In this document: in pieces, positions 35,457 through 43,033 of the stretch
Numbering within the stretch: position 1 is the stretch's first letter
Layout: every line of letters begins with the position of its first letter
Origin: Candidatus Poribacteria bacterium
GTDB lineage: Bacteria; Poribacteria; WGA-4E; WGA-3G
DNA length: 64,000 nucleotides
Direction of reading: 5' to 3'
Assembly (NCBI GenBank): GCA_022827185.1
Contig: JAJDTM010000057.1
Span: 186,001 to 250,000 of the forward strand
Made by a program: the position numbers and the translations under genes
The notes under the pieces: generated by a model
Database searches by the model: none
What the model saw: only the letters and a program-made list of their open reading frames with translations
Told to the model about the DNA's origin: nothing

Positions 35457-35529
35457 CTTTTTAGCAGGTCCAACGGACAACATTAGCGTTAACGCTTAAA
35501 CGCGTCTGTGGCGCGCTACAAAATCTTAC

Positions 35530-35603
35530 AGGCCAGTAGCTCCAACGGCTAGAGCGTCGGTCTCCAAAACCGAATGTTGGGGGTTCGAATCCCTCCTGGC
35601 CTG
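35530..35603 (+). tRNA. tRNA-Trp (CCA)
   Basis: A 74-base tRNA. AGGCCAG pairs with CTGGCCT, discriminator G, anticodon loop CTCCAAA. It is placed directly before secE, a widely conserved order. Confidence 0.95.
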
Positions 35604-35618
35604 CCTTTTATAATTCTT

Positions 35619-36038
35619 ATGATAACTCGCTTAAAAAAGTATTTTCAAGGCATCCATCTTGAATGGCAGAAGGTGACGAAACCGGACATCAAAGAGGTTC
35701 AGGGAAGTACGATTACTGTCATTGTTGCCTCTGCGCTGTTAGGGCTTTACATTGGGATAATTGATGGCAATTCCGCCTTTCCAAGATGGGAGAGTCCTTT
35801 ATCTTGGATTTTTCTCGCAGCCCTTCCAATCGCTGTCTTTTTTATCGTGAAAAGTTGGGAAGACCACTCACGAAACGATAGAGACCCTGAGGCTGCCATT
35901 GACGGAAACCGAAAAATAATCGCAGCGGCGGTAGCTAGTGTCCCTTTAATCGCTGTAATTGTCAGCCAGTACGTCCTCAATAGTTCGCTTGAGGGTTTCG
36001 GTATGGCTTTTCTCAGAACCCTCTTTATTCGGAGTTAA
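35619..36038 (+). CDS. secE: Protein translocase subunit SecE with a long C-terminal extension
   Basis: A 139-residue protein. The SecE signature is at the N-terminus: an amphipathic stretch with EWQKVTKPDIKEVQGST followed by a membrane helix ITVIVASALLGLYIGIIDG. Ordinary single-pass SecE would end soon after. Here about 85 more residues follow with two further hydrophobic segments (WIFLAALPIAVFFIV and AAAVASVPLIAVIVSQYVL) and a short amphipathic tail. The ATG at 35619 lies 15 bases after tRNA-Trp; an earlier in-frame start would run through the tRNA and is rejected. The position before nusG supports the assignment. Confidence 0.8.
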   Translation: MITRLKKYFQGIHLEWQKVTKPDIKEVQGSTITVIVASALLGLYIGIIDGNSAFPRWESPLSWIFLAALPIAVFFIVKSWEDHSRNDRDPEAAIDGNRKIIAAAVASVPLIAVIVSQYVLNSSLEGFGMAFLRTLFIRS

Positions 36039-36072
36039 CTTTTGTGCTTGAACAGCACAAGTAACCCAATGG

Positions 36073-36651
36073 GTGGACCAGTCTATGGATGGTTATTGGT
36101 ACGTTGTTCAAATATACACTGGACATGAAAAAAAGGTTAAGCTCAACCTTGACAACATGATTGCAAGGGAAGAGTTGCAGGATGAAATTTTGCAGGTTAA
36201 TGTCCCAGAAACCGAAGTGGTGGAAGTGAAGGACAGCCAGCGTAAAGTGAGTGTCCGACCATCCTATCCAGGGTACGTACTCGTCAATACCACCCATGAA
36301 CTCGGGCCGCAAGTCGAAAGTCAGATTGGACAAAAAAGTTGGGAACTCATACAGGGAACGCCGGGGGTCATGAACTTCTTGGGGCCCGCCTCACACCCGT
36401 CGCCCTTGAGTCCTACTGATGTTGAAGCGATGCTCCAGATGTCAACCGAGGAAGAGGAAGTCGCACCCGTACCGGCAATGGAATATGAGGTCGGCGATAA
36501 AGTCAAGGTCATAAATGGACCGTTTAATGGGTTCCCTGGCGAAATTGAAGAAATCGACATGGAAAACCAACGCCTACGTCTCAGCATTTCGCTTTTCGGA
36601 CGTTCAACTTCTGTTGACTTGGGCTTGCTTGAAGTGGAAGAACTGAACTAA
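36073..36651 (+). CDS. nusG: Transcription termination/antitermination protein NusG
   Basis: A 192-residue NusG. The NGN domain opens WYVVQIYTGHEKKVKLNL and contains RPSYPGYVLVN and GTPGVMNFLG. The C-terminal KOW motif reads YEVGDKVKVINGPFNGFPGEIEEID as its key element GDKVKV...GPF. NusG binds RNA polymerase and couples it to Rho or ribosomes. The frame starts GTG at 36073; an ATG at 36085 four codons later fits the family start equally well. Confidence 0.93.
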   Translation: MDQSMDGYWYVVQIYTGHEKKVKLNLDNMIAREELQDEILQVNVPETEVVEVKDSQRKVSVRPSYPGYVLVNTTHELGPQVESQIGQKSWELIQGTPGVMNFLGPASHPSPLSPTDVEAMLQMSTEEEEVAPVPAMEYEVGDKVKVINGPFNGFPGEIEEIDMENQRLRLSISLFGRSTSVDLGLLEVEELN

Positions 36652-36674
36652 AATTATTAAATAGCGTTTTCTAA

Positions 36675-36710
36675 ATAAGGCATCGCAACATTGTGATTGT
36701 GCCTTGTTTT
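36675..36710 (+). terminator. Possible attenuator/terminator between nusG and rplK
   Basis: AAGGCA...TGCCTT plus inner CAA/TTG pairs form a hairpin followed by TGTTTTA. The stem is imperfect, so it may only partly stop transcription. Confidence 0.45.
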
Positions 36711-36762
36711 ATGTGCCGCTTATAGGTATTAGAATTCTCATAACCCACAATAGGGAAGAACA

Positions 36763-37185
36763 ATGGCAAAAAAAGTAGCTGGTGAAGTTAAACTCCAATT
36801 AGTGTCCGGGCAGGCAACACCACAACCACCTGTTGGTCCGAGTCTTGCACCCTATATGATCAATTTACAGGAGTTTATCAAATCCTTTAACGCCCAGACG
36901 CAGCATCAAACCGGCATGGTGGTGACAACCATCGTCACCTGTTATAGCGATAGATCGTTTACCTTTACCGTGAAATCGCCTCCCGCTGCAATTTTACTTA
37001 AATCCGCAGCGAAGATTGCTAAAGGTTCAGGTGAACCGAATCGAAATAAGGTCGCATCCGTTACAATGGATCAAATCCGTGAGATCGCGCAGACGAAATT
37101 ACCTGACCTAAATACGACAGATTTAGATGCCGCAATGCGGATGGTAGAAGGTACCGCTCGCAGTATGGGACTTACAATTGGATAG
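36763..37185 (+). CDS. rplK: 50S ribosomal protein L11
   Basis: A 140-residue full-length L11. It has the N-terminal KLQLVSGQATPQPPVGPSLA pattern (proline-rich hinge, PPVGP) and the C-terminal rRNA-binding domain with KGSGEPNRNKVASVT and AMRMVEGTARSMG. It forms the GTPase-associated centre with 23S rRNA and is placed ahead of rplA as in most bacteria. Confidence 0.97.
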   Translation: MAKKVAGEVKLQLVSGQATPQPPVGPSLAPYMINLQEFIKSFNAQTQHQTGMVVTTIVTCYSDRSFTFTVKSPPAAILLKSAAKIAKGSGEPNRNKVASVTMDQIREIAQTKLPDLNTTDLDAAMRMVEGTARSMGLTIG

Positions 37186-37254
37186 CGAGGCCCAACAGCC
37201 TCGGTATACCAATGGAGATACGGGGATACGCCCGACTGACTATCGGAGAACAAC

Positions 37255-37953
37255 ATGGCGAAGAGAGGGAAGCGATACAGCGCAGGTAGAGAACAAGTAG
37301 ATAGACTCCAACTGTACACAGTAGACGAGGCGGTCTCGCTTGTAAAAAAAACGAGCGGCGCGAAGTTTGACGAGACAGTGGATCTCGCATCACGTCTTGG
37401 CGTAGACGCTCAACATTCAGAGCAAAATATCCGAGGCACTGTCACGCTGCCGCACGGCACGGGAAAATCAGTCAACGTTGTCGTCTTCGCCGAAGGCGAC
37501 TTGGCACGACAGGCTGAAGAAGCCGGCGCGGATTTCGTCGGGACAGACGAACTCGTTGATAAAATCGTTGACGGATGGCTCGATTTTGACGCAACAATTG
37601 CGACGCCAGACCTGATGCGCAGTATTATGCCTAAACTTGGACGTGTCTTGGGACCAAGGGGTTTGATGCCTAACGCCAAGGCAGGCACCGTCACAACGGA
37701 TGTTACGGAAGCAATACAAAGTATTAAAGCGGGACAAATCGAATACCGAGTAGAACGTGCCTCTGGAATTGTTCATGTCCCTATCGGCAAGACCTCGTTC
37801 GAGGAAGAGAGCATTAAAGGTAACCTCAACGCTGTAATGAGTGCGCTCGTTGCGGCTCGTCCCTCTGCCGTAAAAGGGAGATATATTCGGAGTGTGGCGA
37901 TCTCAGCAACGATGGGAGTCGGTATTCGGATAGACCCACAACAATTTGCATAA
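37255..37953 (+). CDS. rplA: 50S ribosomal protein L1
   Basis: A 232-residue full-length L1. It shows the N-terminal KRGKRYSAGREQVDR, the central GTVTLPHGTGKSVNVVVF and the signature PKLGRVLGPRGLMPNAKAGTV (key element GPRGLMPNAKAGT). It forms the L1 stalk and in many bacteria represses its own operon. The 69-base gap before it contains a GAGGCC...GGCCTC-like short hairpin. Confidence 0.97.
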   Translation: MAKRGKRYSAGREQVDRLQLYTVDEAVSLVKKTSGAKFDETVDLASRLGVDAQHSEQNIRGTVTLPHGTGKSVNVVVFAEGDLARQAEEAGADFVGTDELVDKIVDGWLDFDATIATPDLMRSIMPKLGRVLGPRGLMPNAKAGTVTTDVTEAIQSIKAGQIEYRVERASGIVHVPIGKTSFEEESIKGNLNAVMSALVAARPSAVKGRYIRSVAISATMGVGIRIDPQQFA

Positions 37954-37999
37954 ACCTTAGGGGATACGATACAGAAATAGTTTTTGCAACTAAATAGAG

Positions 38000-38133
38000 T
38001 CGTAGAACGTAGGTGCCATCGGCTTAATTGCCTACCGAGGCTTGGATGGAACGGAACATGGGCCCGCTTCTCAAAGCGGACCGTTGTTCTCTCTTTTTAT
38101 GTAAGTCTCCAGGCACCTGGAGGCTTTTTCTAT
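38000..38133 (+). promoter_or_regulatory. Ribosomal protein L10 leader with terminators
   Basis: Before rplJ the sequence GTAGGTGCCATCGGCTTAAT...GCCTACCGAGG matches the conserved core of the L10 leader RNA, where a kink-turn binds the L10(L12)4 complex. Two hairpins follow, each with a T-run: CCCGCTT...AAGCGG ending CTCTTTTT (to 38099), and CTCCAGG-CA-CCTGGAG ending CTTTTTC (38107-38130). The arrangement fits autogenous control of rplJ-rplL by attenuation. Confidence 0.75.
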
Positions 38134-38222
38134 GCGATCGTAGGTCCTATTAACCTGTTTGTGTGAAAACCTAAGCAACGCGAGAGGGTTTCCATACAAC
38201 TCACATAGAAAGGAGCTGACAC

Positions 38223-38789
38223 ATGCCGAATGAGGCGAATGTTCAGCAAACAGAACAAATTCGTGAGATTTTTGACAGTGCCGATGTTGTTCTACTTACA
38301 GATTTCCAGGGACTGACTGTCGCAGAAATTAACGAACTGCGAAACCAGCTCCGGGCAGCAAATATCGGGTACAAAGTCTGTAAAAACACATTAGTGAATG
38401 TCGTCGCGCAAGAGAGAGGCATTGAAGGGGTAACACCTTATCTGAAAGGGAATACGGCACTTGCCACTGGCACGGATCCAGCTGCCTCTTCAAAGATATT
38501 GCTTGCATTTGGCGAGGAACACGAAAATTTTACGATCAAAGGCGGAATTCTCGGAACGCAGGTGATTGACGCAGCTGGCGTTGAAGCCCTCCAAGATATG
38601 CCGTCACGCGATGTCCTGGTGGCTAAGACTGTCGGGCTTATTAGCGCGCCGCTCACTGGACTCGTACGCACCCTACATCAAGGGTCCCCCGCTAACGGGA
38701 TAGTGAATGTCCTTAGTGGAACAATACGTCAGGTAGCCTCCGTACTGACACAGGTTGCCGAGCAGAAGAAAGCGTCAGAAGACGCTTAA
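38223..38789 (+). CDS. rplJ: 50S ribosomal protein L10
   Basis: A 188-residue L10. The N-terminal rRNA-binding part has DVVLLTDFQGLTVAEINELRNQLR (key DFQGLTV and LR) and YKVCKNTLVNVVA. The C-terminal helices that carry L7/L12 dimers end LTQVAEQKKASEDA. AAAGGAG precedes the ATG. It is preceded by an L10 leader and followed, after a repeat insertion, by rplL. Confidence 0.95.
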   Translation: MPNEANVQQTEQIREIFDSADVVLLTDFQGLTVAEINELRNQLRAANIGYKVCKNTLVNVVAQERGIEGVTPYLKGNTALATGTDPAASSKILLAFGEEHENFTIKGGILGTQVIDAAGVEALQDMPSRDVLVAKTVGLISAPLTGLVRTLHQGSPANGIVNVLSGTIRQVASVLTQVAEQKKASEDA

Positions 38790-38881
38790 CGCTTATACAA
38801 AATATTGTTGGAAACCAGGGCACCGCGCCCTTCTTTCCTGCATCGCTTGATCAGAAAACTTCTAATCAAGTCAACTTAGTC

Positions 38882-38972
38882 AGGACTTACGCAGCCCCGT
38901 TTGCAGTCGGGGTTTAAAACCCCGACTGCAGTGCGTAGGATGTTCGTTATCATGGAAAAATGCGTAAGTCCT
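38882..38972. mobile_element. Repeat element with AGGACTTACGCA inverted ends between rplJ and rplL (91 bp)
   Basis: Perfect 12-bp inverted ends (38882-38893 and 38961-38972). The left half carries CAGTCGGGGTTTAAAACCCCGACTG, a variant of the GGCGGGG palindrome with compensating changes in both arms. The right half carries ATGTTCGTTATCATGG, shared with 28181-28210. It splits the rplJ-rplL pair, which normally has a short gap. Confidence 0.75.
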
Positions 38973-39002
38973 ATTAGTATTACTTATAGGAAGGATATAA
39001 AC

Positions 39003-39410
39003 ATGGCCGCAGATATGGAAAAATTGATTGAAGAAATTAGCAATATGACCGTTTTGGAACTTTCCGAACTCGTCAAAGCGTTAGAGGATAAATTTGGTGT
39101 CAGCGCATCAGCCGCACCGGCAATCGCTATGCCCGGCGTAATGCCGGCCGCAGATGGTGCAGCCGCACCTGGCGAAGAAGAAGCCGCAGCGGAAGAGAAA
39201 ACCGAATTTGATGTACAACTCAAGGAATTCGGTGCCAATAAGATTCCGGTTATCAAAGAGGTACGTTCAATCACTGGACTCGGCTTGAAGGAAGCGAAAG
39301 AGAAAGTCGAATCCGCACCAGTCGTCATTCAAGAAGGTGTCTCTCAAGAAGATGCTGATAAGGCGAAAGAGCAACTTGAGGAACTCGGCGCAGTCGTCGA
39401 AATTATCTAA
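39003..39410 (+). CDS. rplL: 50S ribosomal protein L7/L12
   Basis: A 135-residue L7/L12. The N-terminal dimerisation helices (MEKLIEEISNMTVLELSELVKALE pattern) are followed by an Ala/Gly/Pro hinge. The C-terminal domain carries EFDVQLKEFGANKIPVIKEVR and GLGLKEAKEKVESAPVVI as its key elements. It recruits translation factors to the ribosome. The start is ATG at 39003, with GGAAGG upstream. A strong terminator follows, and rpoB is not the next gene. Confidence 0.97.
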   Translation: MAADMEKLIEEISNMTVLELSELVKALEDKFGVSASAAPAIAMPGVMPAADGAAAPGEEEAAAEEKTEFDVQLKEFGANKIPVIKEVRSITGLGLKEAKEKVESAPVVIQEGVSQEDADKAKEQLEELGAVVEII

Positions 39411-39468
39411 GTGAAGGTACGCTGTCTTACATCCAGACAACGCGTGCTGAAACCACGAACCACAACAG

Positions 39469-39533
39469 GAAACCCATTATGGTTCTTGAGCATAGCAATA
39501 CGCTACGGCGAACTGTAATGGGTTTCCATTTTT
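39469..39533 (+). terminator. Strong intrinsic terminator after rplL
   Basis: An 18-base arm GGAAACCCATTATGGTTC (39469-39486) pairs with GAACTGTAATGGGTTTCC (39510-39527), with two mismatches, and is followed by ATTTTTG. It ends the ribosomal protein unit. Confidence 0.8.
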
Positions 39534-39601
39534 GTTGAAAGGCCTCACAACTGTAAGTGCGGTTTTCAACCGCGCTGACCGAGAATTACCGAGTGGTGCC
39601 G

Positions 39602-40444
39602 ATGTTTAGTATTCTCGACGTTTTTTACCTCGTTTTCAGTCAACTTGCAGTCGGTGGATTTGCGCTACTTTTTTTAGTCCCGAAAGGGTTAGTAGGTGCC
39701 AACTTCTATCGTTTAATGGGGAGCATTTACGTATTTGTAAGCGTTTTATCGCGTTGTGCGGAGTTAGCACTTCATCGGCAACCTGTCACATTTCTCCATT
39801 TTTTCGGATTCTGGGAGACCCCTGAGTCCGTTTTGGTAATCTCTTTCGTTCTTATCCTCTTTATCTATACGCTGAGTTGGTGGTTCAAAATCCCACTGCT
39901 TACACATATCCTTTTTTTTGTTGGTGTAATTTGTGGTGCTGCGTGGATCATTTTGAGCGCGCAGCGTTATTACGCAATTATTCAGCTTCCCGGTGAAATG
40001 TTGCTGCTCCCGTTTCAATTCTTGATAGCATCTGTATTACTCGGTGCTGTTCATAGCGGCATGTGGTTTGGCCACTGGTATCTTGTAACGCCCGATTTGC
40101 CAGTAAACTTTCTGAAACGGTTTAATACCGTTCTGTTCTGGACCCTTGTAGGAATGATTGTACTGCTCTGTCTAAACATCTTTTTCAGGCAGCAATCCAC
40201 GGATGTTGTCGCTTTTAACCTTTTCTACCAGATCATCTTTGGTATGCGAGTGCTTATCGGCATCGCTGGCACGTTACTCCTCTATTTCATTACCTGGGAC
40301 TGCTTACGTCCTAAATCCGTTGCCCGCGATGTGCTTGGCGCGACGCGTGCTGCCACCGGTTTTCTTTTTATTGCTATTATTACTGTCTTTCTCGGCGAAT
40401 TCTGCAGCCGATTTTTGCTTTTGGAGATGCGGTTCATCTTCTAA
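39602..40444 (+). CDS. Hypothetical polytopic membrane protein
   Basis: A 280-residue integral membrane protein with about eight hydrophobic helices and no family I can name. The ATG at 39602 begins MFSILDVFYLVFSQLAVGGFALLF as a first helix. Notable features are HSGMWFGHWYLVTPDLPVNFLKRFN around residue 155, a conserved-looking His/Trp-rich loop, and several buried Arg/Glu residues (SRCAELALH, SRFLLLEMRF). It stands alone between the rplL terminator and a repeat-filled gap. The His-rich loops could bind heme or quinone, but nothing in the sequence proves it. Confidence 0.75.
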   Translation: MFSILDVFYLVFSQLAVGGFALLFLVPKGLVGANFYRLMGSIYVFVSVLSRCAELALHRQPVTFLHFFGFWETPESVLVISFVLILFIYTLSWWFKIPLLTHILFFVGVICGAAWIILSAQRYYAIIQLPGEMLLLPFQFLIASVLLGAVHSGMWFGHWYLVTPDLPVNFLKRFNTVLFWTLVGMIVLLCLNIFFRQQSTDVVAFNLFYQIIFGMRVLIGIAGTLLLYFITWDCLRPKSVARDVLGATRAATGFLFIAIITVFLGEFCSRFLLLEMRFIF

Positions 40445-40624
40445 AAAAGCGAAGATGCTGTGGGATTTATAATAAAGTCAGGGAAAGGATATAGACATCT
40501 CAGGGACACTGATTATACGATGCTTTCCGCTTATTTCTTAACTTTACTATAATTACGCAAGTCGCTACCTTACAAGATTTTAGCTATGAGGTTTCCTGAT
40601 GCCTAAGCACAACCTAACAGGATA

Positions 40625-40746
40625 CAGAGTCATTCAATTGTCACATAATTTCGATTTGTCGCGTAAAATACTCCGCTGTAGGAGCGAGCTGTGCTCGCGA
40701 TCCATCCGCGAAAATGTCTGAAAAAACCGAAAACTGAATGGCTCTG
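40625..40746. mobile_element. MITE-like element with CAGAG(C/T)CATTC ends and 9-bp target duplication (122 bp)
   Basis: The left end is CAGAGTCATTCAATTG and the right end AACTGAATGGCTCTG (inverted). AACAGGATA is present immediately outside both ends (40616-40624 and 40747-40755), a perfect 9-bp target site duplication. It is internally only a TGTAGGAGCGAGCTGTGCTC module and unique sequence; there is no gene. Same family as 7853-8261. The remaining gap 40445-40801 shows no other gene. Confidence 0.8.
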
Positions 40747-40801
40747 AACAGGATATGCTACAAGTGACAACTTAGGTTATAATTGGATAATTGGAGGGAA
40801 A

Positions 40802-42970
40802 ATGCGAATTTTAATACCGGTGTTCATTTTTTGTCTTTTACCTCTCACGTGGGCGGATATTCAATTTGAGGAGGTGTCACAACAGGCAGGAATTACGAGA
40901 ATCGGTGAAAGTTGGGGGAATGCTTGGGGCGACTTTGATGGGGACGGGTATCTCGATTTATGGGCTACCAACCACCGACACAAGCCAAGTCTATATCGGA
41001 ATAACGGAGATGGCACCTTCACAGACATTATTGATGCGGTTTGGAATGCGAACCCATCTGCAGATACGCATGGGGCGGCATGGGCAGATTTCGATAACGA
41101 TGGTGATCAAGACTTAATTGTTTTGTCGGGGAGTAGCGGCGGGTTAAGTAGCAAGGCACACAGCAATCACGGTAACCATTTCTATATAAATGAAAATGGG
41201 CGATTGAGAGAAAGTGCTGCTGAACTTGGTGTGGATTATCCACTTTTGCGAGGCAGGACACCGCTCTGGTTTGATTGGAACATGGATGGAAGACTTGATG
41301 TACTATTGACTGGTGTTGCCCGAACAGATGCAACGGGGACGTTTATCGGATCCACGGTCTTCGGTCAAGTGGCTGGAAAATTTGAAAATATGAATGCGAT
41401 ATCTGGATTCTTTCTTCAGAAAAGCGTGGAATTTGCGCAACTGGCGAGCCTTACTGAGGCAGGAAATTTGCACCTCATTTTGGGTTCTCATTCCCATGTA
41501 TATCCCGCTGCCCTATACGAAATATCTGGGACCCCTTTTCAGGATGTAACTGACGCGCTGACGATCCGGGGGGGGTATATTGTACAAGATGCTGCCGTTA
41601 CGGATATGAATGGAGATCTGCTACCCGATATCTTTCTTGCCCGTAGCATTTATCCATCCTATATAGGTCAACCCGATGCACATAGATTAGAACTGAATAT
41701 TCAAAGTACTTTAGGGGTCCTTTCTCAACCTATTCCTCTTTTCCTTGAAAAAGGGGTCTCTTTTAAAGCCGAAGGAGATGTCTATTTTGAGATTTATTCA
41801 GAGTGGGGACCACAGCGCCACCTTCTCAAAATTGGGGCAGTTGGGCATGAGATAACAGAATTTGATGGCGGTGAATTTATAGGGGTCATGCCAAATCTCA
41901 GAGCTGCTACCTTCAAAGTTAGACTGTCGCCTGACGATCCGAGGGTTGCTGGGCTTAAGGCGCGCCCTGAAAATGAGAGATTTGGGATTTACGTTGGATA
42001 TGATTCCAATACAAAGAAATGGACACTCATCTATCATAAACTACCTGCTACGACTTTAATTGAAACGACTGAACCTATATCGGAGGTCGAAGCCATTAAT
42101 TTTTTCCCATTCGTAGATATACATGCCGATCTACTCATTAACAAAGGCATTGGCTTTGAACCGGTACCACCGTTGAACGAGGCAGGACACTTCCCAGACT
42201 GTCATTCTGTGGCTGCAGGCGACTTTGATAACGATATGGATATTGACCTTTATGTCGTCCGTTCGAGTACCGTTGAGAATCTGCCGAATCACCTTTACGA
42301 AAATCGAGGGGATGGCAATTTTATTCAACTACCAGAGGCGGGTGGGGCGACAGGAAGCGAACAAGGCAGAGGTCAAAGCGTTACCATGGCTGACTATGAT
42401 CGAGATGGACACCTTGACCTCTTTGTTACCAACGGTAGAGGCATGTATCCGTTTAGCGAAGGTCCCGACCAACTCTTCCGCAACCTCGGCAGTGACAATA
42501 ACTGGCTCCAAATTGATTTAGAGGGAACCCTTTCTAATCGCGATGGCATTGGCGCGAGGGTCTTTGCAACGACACCTGATGGAAATACCCAACTGCGAGA
42601 GAATGGGGGTGGAATCCATTGGGCACAGCAAGACCAGAAGCGTATTCATTTCGGACTTGCACAGAACCAAACAGTCAGCGAGTTGGTGATCCACTGGCCC
42701 AGTGGCATTGTTCAAAAATTGAAGGATGTAACGGTAAACCAAGTATTGCACGTCCTTGAAAGGGAACTTCAAGCGTCTCTGCCAGGGGATGTCAATCAAG
42801 ATGGAGCAGTGGATATCCTTGATTTGGTTATTGTAGCGAAGCATTTTGGTGAAAATCCACCTGAAAATGCAAAAGTTGATGTTAACAGGGATGGTGTCGT
42901 AAATATCTTAGATCTCGTTGCTATTTCAAATTTGCTGACAAAAGTTGAAGAAGCACACCCCCAAAATTAA
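40802..42970 (+). CDS. Secreted FG-GAP/VCBS repeat protein with ASPIC/UnbV and dockerin domains
   Basis: A 722-residue exported protein with a signal peptide (MRILIPVFIFCLLPLTWA). FG-GAP/VCBS calcium-loop repeats are visible as WGDFDGDGYLDLW, WADFDNDGDQDLI, VTDMNGDLLPDIF, AGDFDNDMDIDLY and MADYDRDGHLDLF, forming a beta-propeller. The ASPIC/UnbV domain covers ~560-650 (NNWLQIDLEG...GIHWAQQDQKRIHFGL). A C-terminal dockerin pair (DVNQDGAVDILDL and DVNRDGVVNILDL, ~662-712) ends the protein. Dockerin domains dock to cohesins; no cohesin is encoded in the window. It is probably a cell-surface or matrix protein. Confidence 0.9.
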   Translation: MRILIPVFIFCLLPLTWADIQFEEVSQQAGITRIGESWGNAWGDFDGDGYLDLWATNHRHKPSLYRNNGDGTFTDIIDAVWNANPSADTHGAAWADFDNDGDQDLIVLSGSSGGLSSKAHSNHGNHFYINENGRLRESAAELGVDYPLLRGRTPLWFDWNMDGRLDVLLTGVARTDATGTFIGSTVFGQVAGKFENMNAISGFFLQKSVEFAQLASLTEAGNLHLILGSHSHVYPAALYEISGTPFQDVTDALTIRGGYIVQDAAVTDMNGDLLPDIFLARSIYPSYIGQPDAHRLELNIQSTLGVLSQPIPLFLEKGVSFKAEGDVYFEIYSEWGPQRHLLKIGAVGHEITEFDGGEFIGVMPNLRAATFKVRLSPDDPRVAGLKARPENERFGIYVGYDSNTKKWTLIYHKLPATTLIETTEPISEVEAINFFPFVDIHADLLINKGIGFEPVPPLNEAGHFPDCHSVAAGDFDNDMDIDLYVVRSSTVENLPNHLYENRGDGNFIQLPEAGGATGSEQGRGQSVTMADYDRDGHLDLFVTNGRGMYPFSEGPDQLFRNLGSDNNWLQIDLEGTLSNRDGIGARVFATTPDGNTQLRENGGGIHWAQQDQKRIHFGLAQNQTVSELVIHWPSGIVQKLKDVTVNQVLHVLERELQASLPGDVNQDGAVDILDLVIVAKHFGENPPENAKVDVNRDGVVNILDLVAISNLLTKVEEAHPQN

Positions 42971-43033
42971 TTGTAAATTAAATACAGGTATGCTAAAATA
43001 ACTGCATCCATTAAAGACATTAGGAGGCGAATC

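Noticed and set aside
35574..35618. Longer SecE start at 35574
   Set aside because: It would translate through the 3' half of tRNA-Trp; ATG at 35619 is the sensible start.
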